NCBI RefSeq assembly: GCF_963678545.1
Contig: NZ_OY782870.1
Location: 1,240,001-1,304,000, forward strand
Source of the DNA: an uncultured Methanomethylovorans sp.
Lineage (GTDB): Archaea > Halobacteriota > Methanosarcinia > Methanosarcinales > Methanosarcinaceae
Length of the DNA: 64,000 bases
Reading direction: 5' to 3'
The notes below the pieces were generated by a model that had not been told where the DNA came from, did no database searches, and saw only the letters and a program-made list of their open reading frames with translations. The position numbers and the translations under genes were made by a program. Of the stretch, positions 47,823 to 57,148 are shown one piece after another (the first letter of the stretch is position 1; each line of letters begins with the position of its first letter).

Positions 47823-49793
47823 ATGCATAGTGGTATCATTTATGGGATTGATATTGCGAAGGGTTCCTCAAGGGCACAACTGATGCCCAAATATGCTGTG
47901 GTCATCTTAAAGGAAGGGCAGGTGCATCGCCACAGCATGGTCAGTCGGAATCGTATACTTAAGATGGTTCAGGAGGACAGGCCAGATTATATTGCAGTAG
48001 ATAATATCTTTGAGCTTGCTTCTGATAAAGATGACCTCATACGTTTCCTGGATAGATTGCCAGACTCTACCAAGCTTATTCAGGTAACAGGTGGTTTACA
48101 CCAGCAACCTCTCCTGAAGCTTGCACAGGAACATGGCATTTCTATGAACCAGTTCAATCCAGGCGATGAAGCCGAAGCATGTGCCCGACTTGCAGCTATG
48201 AGTGTAGGATTTGAAGTATCCCTTTTTGAAAATGTTACTAGGATCAAGGTAAGTAGGGCCAGGTCTTTGGGAAGAGGCGGATGGAGTCAAAACAGGTACA
48301 GGCGTAAGGTACATGGCGCTGTTAAGGAGAAAAGCCGCCTTATAGAGCAGATCCTGCGCAAGTTCTCAAAAGATACAGGCGTTACTTTTACGGCTAAGTC
48401 CATAGAAGGTTTCGGTGGCTATGTACGTACAGATTTTATAGTCAATAGCAGCCGTGAGAAGATTCCTGTTCATCCTTCCATTAATGCAGATGTACAGGTA
48501 AACATCCGCAGTGTTGAAAGAGAGAAGATCAAATATATTCCCCTTATCCCATCCAAACGTAAATACACTATTGTAGGCATTGATCCAGGCACTACGGTGG
48601 GAATAGCCATTCTTTCCCTGAGCGGTGATCTTCTTTTTTCCAACAGTTTCAGGGGTATGTCTCACGATCAGGTGGTCAAGCTCATATCAGACCATGGAAA
48701 ACCCGTCATTGTTGCAACAGATGTCTATCCCACACCTGCAGCTGTGGAGAAGATACGTCGTAGCTTCAAAGCAGTACTTGGCAGCCCAGGTACGGAATTA
48801 CGTGCTGAGGAAAAGATAGCAATGGCAAGACCTTTCGGTTATTCTAATGATCACGAAAGAGATTCTCTGGCTGCTGCCATTAATACCTATCGTAATTACA
48901 AGAACATTTTTAGCAGAGTGGAGAAAAAGGCTCCTCGGTTTGCAGACCTGGAATTGATAAAGTACCATGTCATTAATGGTGCTTCCATAGAGGAAGCTAT
49001 AGAAAAAGTAACTGCTGTACCTGTTTCCACCAGGTCCGAAACCACATATGTGCCCGGGGAAAACATCAATGCAGATGAGCAGACAAAAAGGCTTCAGGAG
49101 CTTGTAAGACAGAAGAATGGTCAGATTCATGAGCTAAAGGAATATATGCAGGAACTGAAAGAATCTAATTCAGAAAAGGATCGAAGTATAACAGAGATGA
49201 AAGGCCGTATAAGCAAGCTGAAGAAAGCTGAATCTCTGGAGCTGCGTAAACAAAAAGAGATAAGGATACGTGATACAGAGATCTCAAGGCTTAATACAGA
49301 GCTTAAAAAGTCACAACAGGCTCTTCAGGATTCAAGGCATCACATCAGGAAACTAAAGCAGATACGTAAGAAAGAGATCAAAGGTGAGGGATTGCCTGTA
49401 AAGGTGGTAACAACTTTCACGAAAGAGGCTATCCAGCAGACAATGGATATGTATGGTATCAAAAAAGGAGATATACTCTTGCTTGAAGACTCAAGCGGAG
49501 GTGCTGCAGGTACAGCGGCTATACTGGTAGAAGCTGGTATAAGAGCTGTGATCATAAAAGATGATATTTCACATGCAGCAAATGATGCTTTTTTCCAGGG
49601 GAATGTGGCGGTTCTTAAAAATGTAGTAGTTCATAGATTTGATGATTTTGCTACCGTGGGGCCCAATGTTCTGGGACAGGCACTATCCGCATGGGAGGAA
49701 GATGCAAAGAAAAAGAGAAGGGAGCAGGAACATCAACATTTGGCTTCCATGCTTGATGAATATCGTAGTGAACGGCGGCGTGGCCTTGCTTGA
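47823..49793 (+). CDS. DUF460 archaeal protein (RNase H-like fold plus coiled coil)
   Basis: A 656-residue protein of the archaeal family COG2433/DUF460. The N-terminal region (about 1-130) has GIDIAKGSS, and the second RNase H-like domain (about 240-390) has KYTIVGIDPGTTVGIAIL and AAAINTYRNY, reminiscent of RuvC/YqgF nucleases. A charged coiled coil (about 420-520, KRLQELVRQKNGQIHELKEY) precedes a C-terminal domain (about 520-656). A nuclease acting on branched DNA or RNA has been predicted for the family but not shown, as far as I know. The D-P-G motif is intact, suggesting activity. Confidence 0.85.
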   Translation: MHSGIIYGIDIAKGSSRAQLMPKYAVVILKEGQVHRHSMVSRNRILKMVQEDRPDYIAVDNIFELASDKDDLIRFLDRLPDSTKLIQVTGGLHQQPLLKLAQEHGISMNQFNPGDEAEACARLAAMSVGFEVSLFENVTRIKVSRARSLGRGGWSQNRYRRKVHGAVKEKSRLIEQILRKFSKDTGVTFTAKSIEGFGGYVRTDFIVNSSREKIPVHPSINADVQVNIRSVEREKIKYIPLIPSKRKYTIVGIDPGTTVGIAILSLSGDLLFSNSFRGMSHDQVVKLISDHGKPVIVATDVYPTPAAVEKIRRSFKAVLGSPGTELRAEEKIAMARPFGYSNDHERDSLAAAINTYRNYKNIFSRVEKKAPRFADLELIKYHVINGASIEEAIEKVTAVPVSTRSETTYVPGENINADEQTKRLQELVRQKNGQIHELKEYMQELKESNSEKDRSITEMKGRISKLKKAESLELRKQKEIRIRDTEISRLNTELKKSQQALQDSRHHIRKLKQIRKKEIKGEGLPVKVVTTFTKEAIQQTMDMYGIKKGDILLLEDSSGGAAGTAAILVEAGIRAVIIKDDISHAANDAFFQGNVAVLKNVVVHRFDDFATVGPNVLGQALSAWEEDAKKKRREQEHQHLASMLDEYRSERRRGLA

Positions 49794-49802
49794 AACTTAA
49801 GG

Positions 49803-50348
49803 CTACTTCCGGTCAAAGAAAATGTTCTTCCCCTTAACACTTAAAGGAATTGCCATGGCAATGTCGGCCTTTATCATCTCTGCTTTAATGGCTGCGGTAC
49901 CGGCACTGTAAAATATTCTGTTGTCAATACAGAGGTCTTTGGCCTTGGCTGCAGCACATCCTAGTGCAATCCCCAAGTCCATGTATTTGATACTGCACTG
50001 TGGGCCCTTGAAATCTGTCTTTACCTTTTGTGCTTCCAGCATCTCGTCGCATTTTTTATATCCGCATGCACCACAATTAAGTCCTACAACACCTGCGTTG
50101 CGTAGACCCATGAGTACCACGGCATCAGCCTCTCTTATATTTCTTGCATCCCTTTTGAAGAATGCAAAATAATCTCCCCTTTCATCTGCCATACCTTCCA
50201 TGAATCTGGCAAGAGTTTCCTGTTCATCATGCTCAAGGATGCCGGTTACAAGGTCATCCTTACCTTTTGCTTTAGGTGCTGTGCGTGCTGCCACAAGTAT
50301 TTCTCTGGCAAGGGTACTGATGCATTCAATTTCAGGATTCTCGATCAT
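49803..50348 (-). CDS. DUF2148 ferredoxin-domain protein
   Basis: A 181-residue protein of family DUF2148 (PF09918). The cysteine block VGLNCGACGYKKCDEM resembles the Fe-S motif of corrinoid/CODH-type ferredoxin domains; a further cysteine pair lies in GPQCSIKYMDLGIALGCAAAKAKDLCIDNRI. N-terminal ILVAARTAPKAKG is the family signature. It probably carries an Fe-S cluster and takes part in electron transfer; its partner is unknown. The stop is TAG with one codon before TAA. No Shine-Dalgarno is evident before the ATG. Confidence 0.82.
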   Translation of the reverse strand: MIENPEIECISTLAREILVAARTAPKAKGKDDLVTGILEHDEQETLARFMEGMADERGDYFAFFKRDARNIREADAVVLMGLRNAGVVGLNCGACGYKKCDEMLEAQKVKTDFKGPQCSIKYMDLGIALGCAAAKAKDLCIDNRIFYSAGTAAIKAEMIKADIAMAIPLSVKGKNIFFDRK

Positions 50349-50456
50349 AAGTTTAAGTATGTAGGAATCTATTTTAAGTATTGCGAAACTAAGGTTGAAA
50401 ATAACATCTTATTATACTATACAATCATATAAATTTATTGCAATAGTTGAGGCTCA

Positions 50457-51080
50457 ATGCAAAGGTCTGGACTAATATTAGCTGGTGGCAAAGGAACAAG
50501 GCTTGGGGAAAGGGAAAAAGCTTTGCTAACCTATAAGGATAAAACCTTGCTGGAAAAAACTATCGATGTCCTTGGTACGGTAGTAGATGAAGTAATCATT
50601 TCGGTAAGGGACCAAAGACAACAGGAAGCTTTCTCTAAATATGTCTTGAATGTAAAATTATTATGTGATGAACATCAAGAAACAGGCCCTCTTGGCGGAA
50701 TGCTGGAAGGTATGCGGGGAGCATCCGGTAACTATGTATTTGTTGTGGCTTGTGACATGCCTTTTATAAGATCCGATGTAATCTCTTTTTTGTTTAATGA
50801 AGCAGTAGGTCATGATGCTGCCATTCCTATGTGGAATGACGGTAGAAAAGAGCCATTACACTCTGTTTACAAAAGAGAGCGAGTTATTCCTGCTATAGAG
50901 AGGTCTATACAACAGGATGATTATTGTGTGATGGCAGCTGTGTCGCAATTACCTGATGTTAGTTTTGTAAATATGGATCGAATTCAGTTTATGGACAGGG
51001 AGCTTGTATCCTTTTCCAACATCAATACTCCTGCAGATCTGGAACAGATAATTAAAAAAGGAGCTTATGATCATGAATAA
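50457..51080 (+). CDS. mobA: MobA-like molybdenum cofactor guanylyltransferase
   Basis: A 207-residue nucleotidyltransferase. The N-terminal LILAGGKGTRLGEREKALLTYKDK is the MobA GTP/Mg loop, CDEHQETGPLGGMLEGM and VFVVACDMPFIRSD follow as in MobA, and the C-terminus has FSNINTPADLEQI. It would add GMP to the molybdenum (or tungsten) pterin cofactor, needed in methanogens for formylmethanofuran dehydrogenase. The GDP-mannose and CoaBC-type nucleotidyltransferases share the first motif, but the rest fits MobA. GAGG lies five bases before the ATG. It overlaps the next gene by eight bases. Confidence 0.87.
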   Translation: MQRSGLILAGGKGTRLGEREKALLTYKDKTLLEKTIDVLGTVVDEVIISVRDQRQQEAFSKYVLNVKLLCDEHQETGPLGGMLEGMRGASGNYVFVVACDMPFIRSDVISFLFNEAVGHDAAIPMWNDGRKEPLHSVYKRERVIPAIERSIQQDDYCVMAAVSQLPDVSFVNMDRIQFMDRELVSFSNINTPADLEQIIKKGAYDHE

Positions 51081-51606
51081 ATGTATGGTTGTTGGTAAGG
51101 CTATTGAAAGGATAGCAAATGATTATGATCTTACTACAGATGCCGTTAAGAAAGCCATTGAAAAATCCAGATTTCCTCTTGATTTTGATCGTATGGTCGA
51201 AGAGGGTAGTTTCTGTTTTAGGGGACCAGATGAAGAATCAAAGGCTGATAATGCTTCTATCTGTATGGCTTCCAAAATACTTGCCAATAAAGGTGTTCAA
51301 GAATCTATTCTGCCCATTGTTTGTAACCGGATCAAGTTATGGGACCATGAGAATATTGATTACTTACTGGACATGATCGGGAAAGTGATTAGTATAATGG
51401 AACTAAATCCTGAGGATTATCCTCTTATGGAAACATGCACTCTTGATATCGATAAATTACCTTCCGAAGATTTTCCAAGGGATATTCTTCCGGGTTATCG
51501 GATCTGGGCAATGGACAAAAAAGGCATGTGTCTTGTAGGTGATGATGCTAATGAAGTAATCCATATTGACAATATACTCAGACAAAAAGTAAGGGGAAAT
51601 TTTTAA
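51073..51606 (+). CDS. Uncharacterised protein coupled to mobA
   Basis: A 177-residue soluble acidic protein I do not recognise. The N-terminal segment KAIERIANDYDLTTDAVKKAIEKSRFPLDFDRMVEEG looks like a helix-turn-helix-type helical bundle; the centre (about 50-110) is helical, and the C-terminus is a small beta region (YRIWAMDKKGMCLVGDDANEVIHIDNILRQKV). The cysteines are scattered without a metal-binding spacing. The start at 51073 lies nine bases after GGAG; ATG 51067 is three bases after it and less likely. Its start lies inside mobA, so translation is coupled, hinting at a role in molybdenum or tungsten cofactor use or its control. Confidence 0.65.
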   Translation: MNKCMVVGKAIERIANDYDLTTDAVKKAIEKSRFPLDFDRMVEEGSFCFRGPDEESKADNASICMASKILANKGVQESILPIVCNRIKLWDHENIDYLLDMIGKVISIMELNPEDYPLMETCTLDIDKLPSEDFPRDILPGYRIWAMDKKGMCLVGDDANEVIHIDNILRQKVRGNF

Positions 51607-52454
51607 CAGTATTCTCTTTTGTATTCGTTCATTATAGCATTTTTCGCATTTGAATAGCATTCTTCGACTATTTCAGAGGTTCCAGGTACGGAGGCGACCT
51701 CCACCCCGAACATTTCGGCAAACTGTCTCACATTTTGTTCAAAAGCCGAATCATATTGTTGATCCCTTTCTATTTTTACAATTCGGCTTATATGGTATCG
51801 GTTAAATGAATTACATATTGTTGCCAGATCTTCCTGTTTGTTGGCTGGAGCATCCACATCTTTCCAATTGGATGCCCACATTGGAGTAAAAAACAATGTG
51901 CCTTTTCCTCTGCATGCCTCGAACGCTTCTTCATATTTTCTGTTGCCGCCCAAAGCTATGCTTATGCAGTCATCCACTCTGTTATCGTCACCATCCTTTA
52001 GCAGATATATAGGGCATCTGATATCTGGGAGATCATTTTCTATATTTTTTAAGGAATTACCGCACAGGCCGTAGAATAACAGTATGCCATCTGAATAAGC
52101 AGACATTTGTTCTATTGCTGTATATACTCCTCTACGTAATAATTTAAGGTCTCTGTGTAGTCCAAGTTCAAGGATTTGCACCACCACTATAAAATCCTCT
52201 TCATGAGGGTACTTTATAAATAATCGTCTAATAATGTTGCTTTTGCAGGAACTTTTTGTCTGCCTGATCATGTCAGGCATCTTGTCCAGCGGCAGAGGTG
52301 CATAAGGTATATTAACTTTCCTAAGGTGCCGTGCAAGTGCTTTTGCTTCCTTTGTATCTGCAATAAATAGATAGTTAAAGGCATTTTTCAATGATAGGAC
52401 ATGAAATAACTCTTCTTCGAGTATCCTGCAAGCTATTATTGACATGACTGGCAT
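51603..52454 (-). CDS. DUF1638 family protein
   Basis: A 283-residue protein matching DUF1638, common in methanogens and often near methyltransferase or corrinoid genes. Conserved blocks are SIIACRILEEEL at the N-terminus, GILLFYGLCGNSLKNIE (about 135-152) and RCPIYLLKDGDDNRVDDCISIALGG (about 160-184). Cysteines in YGLCG and DIRCPI are the usual candidates for a functional site. The function is not established. GGGAG lies seven bases before the ATG. It overlaps the convergent unknown gene by four bases. Confidence 0.8.
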   Translation of the reverse strand: MPVMSIIACRILEEELFHVLSLKNAFNYLFIADTKEAKALARHLRKVNIPYAPLPLDKMPDMIRQTKSSCKSNIIRRLFIKYPHEEDFIVVVQILELGLHRDLKLLRRGVYTAIEQMSAYSDGILLFYGLCGNSLKNIENDLPDIRCPIYLLKDGDDNRVDDCISIALGGNRKYEEAFEACRGKGTLFFTPMWASNWKDVDAPANKQEDLATICNSFNRYHISRIVKIERDQQYDSAFEQNVRQFAEMFGVEVASVPGTSEIVEECYSNAKNAIMNEYKREYC

Positions 52455-52528
52455 GTAGTGCTCCCTGCGAAAATGTTGAATGTTTCAAACACCTAACTTT
52501 ATTGTCTTTATCAGCCTTAAAACATGGC

Positions 52529-52555
52529 ATATACATATTCTATGAGTATGTATAT
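52529..52555. promoter_or_regulatory. Inverted repeat in the DUF1638/TPR divergent region
   Basis: ATATACATA and TATGTATAT are exact 9-base arms around a 9-base spacer, about 75 bp upstream of the DUF1638 start and 155 bp upstream of the TPR start. It overlaps TATA-like sequence, so it may be an operator; AT-rich palindromes also arise by chance. Nothing else stood out in 52455-52709. Confidence 0.3.
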
Positions 52556-52709
52556 ATACAATAATTTTCATCATATACTTCATGGCTATAGAAGCCTTCT
52601 GTATCCGAAAATTGGGGATATAATAATATTGTCTTAACGTTTCTTCCGGGCATACTATTATTATTTTGGATTTTTGGATTGGATCATTTTATGATCAGAG
52701 GATAGGGCG

Positions 52710-53321
52710 ATGGATGAACAAAGCTTCGATGATTATTGGTTCAAGGAAAGTTTTTTTAGCGAAGACCCTGAAGATAAGATCGCATGTTATGACAGGATCT
52801 TGGAATCACATTCAGAGGATCCATCTCTATGGAATCATGATTTGATAGCTCTTATTTGGGGAAATAAGGGTATAGCCTACTCCTATCTTGGTATGCATGA
52901 AAAAGCGCTTGAGTGTTTTGACATGGCTCTCCAGCATAACAAGCTTGATGTGGATGTGTGGTGCAATAAAGGAATAGTCCTTTTTAGCCTGGAAAGGTAT
53001 GATGAAGCCATATTCTGCTATAATAAAGTGCTGGATATTGATGTCTCAAATGAAAGTGCCTTGTTCAATAAAGGCATAGCTTTGGCTCATATCGGCAAAC
53101 ATGAAGAGGCTATAGCTTGCTATAGCAAACTGCACAAAGAATTGGAAATTGACAGTAAATTCGCTGTGATCTGGTACAAAAAAGGTATAGCATATAAAAG
53201 CCTTGGGCAACTGGACGACGCTACAAAATGCTTTTTGAAGGTTCTTGAAATAGATCCCGAGCATGGCGGGGCAATCGAGAGCCTTAAAAGGGTCACACGT
53301 AAACTGAAAAAAACAGTTTAA
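52710..53321 (+). CDS. Tetratricopeptide repeat protein
   Basis: A 203-residue soluble protein made of about five TPR units from residue 15 to 200, for example IWGNKGIAYSYLGMHEKALECFDMALQ and VWYKKGIAYKSLGQLDDATKCFLKVLEIDP. TPR arrays are protein-protein scaffolds; the partner is unknown. GAGGAT and GGG precede the ATG. It overlaps the convergent beta-CASP gene by four bases at the stop codons. Confidence 0.85.
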   Translation: MDEQSFDDYWFKESFFSEDPEDKIACYDRILESHSEDPSLWNHDLIALIWGNKGIAYSYLGMHEKALECFDMALQHNKLDVDVWCNKGIVLFSLERYDEAIFCYNKVLDIDVSNESALFNKGIALAHIGKHEEAIACYSKLHKELEIDSKFAVIWYKKGIAYKSLGQLDDATKCFLKVLEIDPEHGGAIESLKRVTRKLKKTV

Positions 53322-54559
53322 TGAAGAATAAATTCTTCTCCTGTAACCGGAGCATAAGCCTTGATACCCATTTCTTCTTCTATCCAGGTTGCAAAGCCTT
53401 CTGTATTGTCGCCATGCATTGTAAACACAGCTTTGGTACCCCTGTCACAGAAGTCTTTTACAATGGCTTTAAGTTCTTTATCTCCCGCATGAGCTGAAAA
53501 ATCATGGTGCTCAAGTTTCATCCTTAACTGTTGCAACATTCCATTATTTTCTATTATGCCAGTATCTAAAGCCATTCTGCCATTAGTTCCCTCTACCTGA
53601 TACCCTGTAAGCATTATCTTGGATTTCGGATCATTGTATAATTTGTTAAGGTAATACATGACCGGTCCTCCGTTAAGCATGCCTGAAGTCGTCACAATTA
53701 CTGAGGATTCCATTGGCACGTCATCTCTCTTTGAACTTTTAACAGGTATGGCGTTGTCATATGCCCTCTTCAGATGTGTGGGATTACGCAGGTATGATGG
53801 GTGCTTTATCATTATCTCATAAGCATCCTTGCCCATGCCATCCACATAAGGTCTGATTCCATGAGCATCCAGTAACATTAGCATCTCCTGTGTCCTGCCT
53901 ATGGCAAAAGCAGGGATTATCACATTACCGCCTATATCCAGAGTACTCTTGAGAGATTCGATAAAAGCTGCTTCTGTTTCTTTCCTGGATGTGTGGTCTT
54001 TTGAGAAATAGGTGCTTTCGATTGCCAGATAGTCAGCATCTGGGAAGTCCACTGCTCCCGATACAAGGCGGGTGTCTGAAGTATTTATGTCACCTGTATA
54101 TAGCAAGCTTTCCCTGCTCTTTGAGGTCACATAGATGCAGGCTGCTCCAGGAATATGGCCTGCATCATAGAACTCGACATCATAGCCATGTGTATAGAAT
54201 TTGGCGCGATAATCTACTGTCTTTGTTCTATACATAAACGTGTGTACATCACCGGCATCGTAGGGCGCATTCACACCTGTGGACTCTGCGATCTTCAGAC
54301 TATCTCTAAGTAGTAGATTTGCAAGATCGGCAGTAGGTGGGGTCATGAAAATATCGGGTTCAAGGTCCATGAGATTAGGTACAAGACCGCTGTGGTCAAT
54401 GTGGCAGTGAGATAACAGCACAACCTGTGGCCTGACTCCATTAACGGGATACTCGGGTGGTTCACCCATCTTTATCCCATAATCAAGCATGATGCTATCA
54501 TCCAAGAACAGGGCTGACCGCCCGACTTCCCTGCAAGCTCCCAAGAACCTTAGTTTCAT
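53318..54559 (-). CDS. Metallo-beta-lactamase/beta-CASP RNA nuclease
   Basis: A 413-residue protein of the CPSF73/YSH1-like beta-CASP family lacking the N-terminal KH domains of aCPSF1. The zinc motif VLLSHCHIDHSGLVP (HxHxDH), YTGDINTSDT, the beta-CASP segment IPAFAIGRTQEMLMLL and the C-terminal motifs SSVIVTTSGMLNGGP and LEHHDFSAHAGDKEL are present. Such archaeal enzymes process or degrade RNA; some act as 5'-3' exonucleases (aCPSF2). The ATG at 54559 follows GAGGTGGGA, eleven bases after the topA stop, so the two genes form an operon. Confidence 0.88.
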   Translation of the reverse strand: MKLRFLGACREVGRSALFLDDSIMLDYGIKMGEPPEYPVNGVRPQVVLLSHCHIDHSGLVPNLMDLEPDIFMTPPTADLANLLLRDSLKIAESTGVNAPYDAGDVHTFMYRTKTVDYRAKFYTHGYDVEFYDAGHIPGAACIYVTSKSRESLLYTGDINTSDTRLVSGAVDFPDADYLAIESTYFSKDHTSRKETEAAFIESLKSTLDIGGNVIIPAFAIGRTQEMLMLLDAHGIRPYVDGMGKDAYEIMIKHPSYLRNPTHLKRAYDNAIPVKSSKRDDVPMESSVIVTTSGMLNGGPVMYYLNKLYNDPKSKIMLTGYQVEGTNGRMALDTGIIENNGMLQQLRMKLEHHDFSAHAGDKELKAIVKDFCDRGTKAVFTMHGDNTEGFATWIEEEMGIKAYAPVTGEEFILH

Positions 54560-54570
54560 AATCCCACCTC

Positions 54571-56832
54571 TCAAACAACGGCTTCCTGCCACTCTCTTAT
54601 TTTATTAATTGATATCTTAGTAAGCTTTGCCAGTTCCTCTGCATCCCTGTTAACAAGATCCTCTACTTTGGAAACACCCACGCTGTCAAGCTTCTCGGCA
54701 GTGACCTTACCTATTCCCTTTATGTCAGTTATCTTTTTTCTTATTTTCCCCTGTTTATCTGAAGATGTGTCTTCTACTTCATTTTGTTCTTGTGTACCTT
54801 TTTCTTTTTCCTGCTGTGATTGTTGCCATTCGTTGAAGTTACAGTGAGGACATCCCAGATTCCAGGGTCTTTTCCCCTCAGTGATTATGCGGATGTGGTA
54901 CAGTCCGTGCTCCTCACATAGCTTGTCAGTGACAACTACATGTCCGCTCTTTGGCAGAGGCAGAGAGAAACTGCAGTCTGGATAACCCTTACACCCTATA
55001 AACCTGGACCCTCTCTTTGACCTCATTACCATGAGTAAGGACCCGCATTTAGGACAGGTGCCTATTACTTTATCTTCTCTAAGTCCAGCCCTAAGAGATT
55101 CTGTAATGTTATCCTTATTACTCTCAAGGTCGCTAAACACAGAATTCAGCATTTCTCTTGACTCTTGAAGCACTTCTTCTTCTGGAATATGTCCCTCTGC
55201 TATTCTATCCATGTCTGCTTCAAGCTTGCTTGTCATTTCCGACTTTGATATGGTGGGGGCATATTTTTCAAGGGCCTCCACTACAGCATATGCTGTTTTT
55301 GTCGGCTGCAAAGGATTTCCGTGCACATATGCCCGGGAATACAATTTACTAATGATCTCATGCCTGGTTGCTTTTGTACCTAGTCCCAATTCTTCCATCG
55401 TGCGGATAAGACGTCCCTGACCGTATCTTCCCGGTGGCTGGGTTTCCTTGTTCTGGACCTCTATTTCCCGGACATTCATCTCATCTCCTTCTTTCATAGC
55501 CGGAAGAAGCCTGTCCTCTGGTGCATTATATGGGTAGTACCATCTCCAGCCGGCTTCCACAAGCCTGGCTCCCGTGGCGCTGAATTCCTCCGAACTGATA
55601 TCAAATTTCGCTTTGATAGTTTCCCATACGGCAGGTTCTGCAAATGTTGCAAAGAACCGCCTTACTACCATTTCATATATTTTCCATTCCTGCTCACTCA
55701 GTTCGGATTTCTTGGCAAGGGATGCCGGATATATAGGAGGATGGTCGGTTGTTTCTTTTTTGCCTCGCGTAGGCTCCAGTGTCTCTTTTGCAAGCAGTTT
55801 GTCTGCATACTCTTTGAATGTACCTTTGGCAAAAACCTCTATCATCTCTCTTAGATCCAGGGTAGCGGGATACACTGTGTTGTCAGTTCTGGGATATGAA
55901 ATGAAACCTTGTATGTACAGTGCCTCAGCAACACGCATAGCGCTGGCGGGAGTAAAACCCAGAGAACTGGCTGCAGTAATGAACTCAGTGGTGTTGAATG
56001 GGATGGGTGGCTTATCCTGTTTAGTTGCTGTAACAACCTCTATGATGATGGCGGTCTTTCCCAATTTAGTAACTACCGCATCAACCTCTTGTTTTTCCCA
56101 GAAGCGCCTGTTTACGTGCTGTACAGTAAAATCATTTCCTTTCTTGTCTTTAAGCTGGGCATACAATTCCCAGTATGGCTTGATCTCAAAGGCTTCTCTT
56201 TCTCTTTCCTTGTCCACTATGAGCGCTAATGTGGGAGATTGGACCCTGCCCACTGAAAGGAATAGTTTCCCTAGTCTTCCTGCAGCAAGGGATATGAAAC
56301 GTGTTAAGGAAGCACCCCATACAAGGTCGATGACCTGCCGGGAATGGCCTGCATCTGCAAGATTGAAATCTATTTTTGCTACATTCTCAAATGCATCTAT
56401 GATCTCTTTAGGGGTGATGGCACTATAATGTACCCTGTCAAAGTGCACATCCGGATTAATTTCCCGGATGATCTTCAAGGCTTCCACTCCAATAAGTTCT
56501 CCTTCACGATCGTAGTCAGTTGCAATTGTTACATAGTCTGCTTCTTTACCTAGTTTTTTAAGTGCAGCTACTATCCGCGCTTCTGTGGAAACTGTAATTA
56601 CGTCCGCATCCACCAGTTCTTTTGCTTCTACCTTCTGCCAGTTGTTATAGGATCTAGGGAAATCAAGTTTTACAATGTGCCCGCTTAAGCCTATGAATAC
56701 TTTTTGTCCGTCTTCAGCCTGGAACTGATATGTATCTACCCCGTTCACACGCACCTGGCTGAGTTTTCCCGCAGAAAGTATGTTTGCTATCCTTTTTGCT
56801 GCGATATGCTTTTCTGCTATTATAAGGTGCAT
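54571..56832 (-). CDS. topA: DNA topoisomerase I (type IA)
   Basis: A 753-residue type IA topoisomerase that relaxes negatively supercoiled DNA. The Toprim domain has ATDYDREGELIG with the acidic metal ligands, the active-site tyrosine lies in GFISYPRTDNT, and ELGLGTKATRHEII is the third conserved block. A C-terminal C4 zinc finger (CPKCGSLLMVMRSKRGSRFIGCKGYPDC) is followed by a further cysteine pair (GCPHCNF) and a helix-hairpin-helix domain (ITDIKGIGKVTAEKLDSVGV, about 690-753), an archaeal-type addition. ATG 56832 is chosen because GGAGAT lies four bases upstream; ATG 56868 is also in frame. Confidence 0.94.
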   Translation of the reverse strand: MHLIIAEKHIAAKRIANILSAGKLSQVRVNGVDTYQFQAEDGQKVFIGLSGHIVKLDFPRSYNNWQKVEAKELVDADVITVSTEARIVAALKKLGKEADYVTIATDYDREGELIGVEALKIIREINPDVHFDRVHYSAITPKEIIDAFENVAKIDFNLADAGHSRQVIDLVWGASLTRFISLAAGRLGKLFLSVGRVQSPTLALIVDKEREREAFEIKPYWELYAQLKDKKGNDFTVQHVNRRFWEKQEVDAVVTKLGKTAIIIEVVTATKQDKPPIPFNTTEFITAASSLGFTPASAMRVAEALYIQGFISYPRTDNTVYPATLDLREMIEVFAKGTFKEYADKLLAKETLEPTRGKKETTDHPPIYPASLAKKSELSEQEWKIYEMVVRRFFATFAEPAVWETIKAKFDISSEEFSATGARLVEAGWRWYYPYNAPEDRLLPAMKEGDEMNVREIEVQNKETQPPGRYGQGRLIRTMEELGLGTKATRHEIISKLYSRAYVHGNPLQPTKTAYAVVEALEKYAPTISKSEMTSKLEADMDRIAEGHIPEEEVLQESREMLNSVFSDLESNKDNITESLRAGLREDKVIGTCPKCGSLLMVMRSKRGSRFIGCKGYPDCSFSLPLPKSGHVVVTDKLCEEHGLYHIRIITEGKRPWNLGCPHCNFNEWQQSQQEKEKGTQEQNEVEDTSSDKQGKIRKKITDIKGIGKVTAEKLDSVGVSKVEDLVNRDAEELAKLTKISINKIREWQEAVV

Positions 56833-57148
56833 TTTATCTCCATTTGAATTTTCAGTCCCACTCATCACACCCTGATCTGGAACTTATTTATATATAATTT
56901 GTTTTAAACTAATATTAGGTTTATCTTAAAAGCATCCCTATAAATATATCTATCGCAGGCATAAAGGGTGAAAGTTTGTTTTACCTCTCTGCTATCAACG
57001 ATTTATGTTACAAGATTAAAATACAGACTTATGTGAGTTAATATCGGCAGATACTAAAGGTAACAAAAAAGAATCTTAACAATCGAATAGTTAAATATCC
57101 GTATCTTGTGAATGGTCCCCCTGCACGCAAGTACAGGGGTAAAACTTA
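56833..57148. other. Intergenic region between topA and the third LVIVD gene
   Basis: About 316 AT-rich bases. A minus-strand TATA-like run (ATATATAAAT, near 56883-56893) suits topA. The only other feature seen is the hairpin at 57118-57139. No gene was found. Confidence 0.5.
57118..57139 (-). terminator. Hairpin after the third LVIVD gene
   Basis: CCCCTG and CAGGGG form a 6-bp GC-rich stem with a 10-base loop, ten bases past the stop codon of the LVIVD gene on the minus strand. No T-run follows, so termination is only probable. Confidence 0.4.

Noticed and set aside
55574..56428. Long open frame (284 codons) opposite topA
   Set aside because: It is the antisense shadow of a clearly functional topoisomerase, without a ribosome binding site or recognisable domain.
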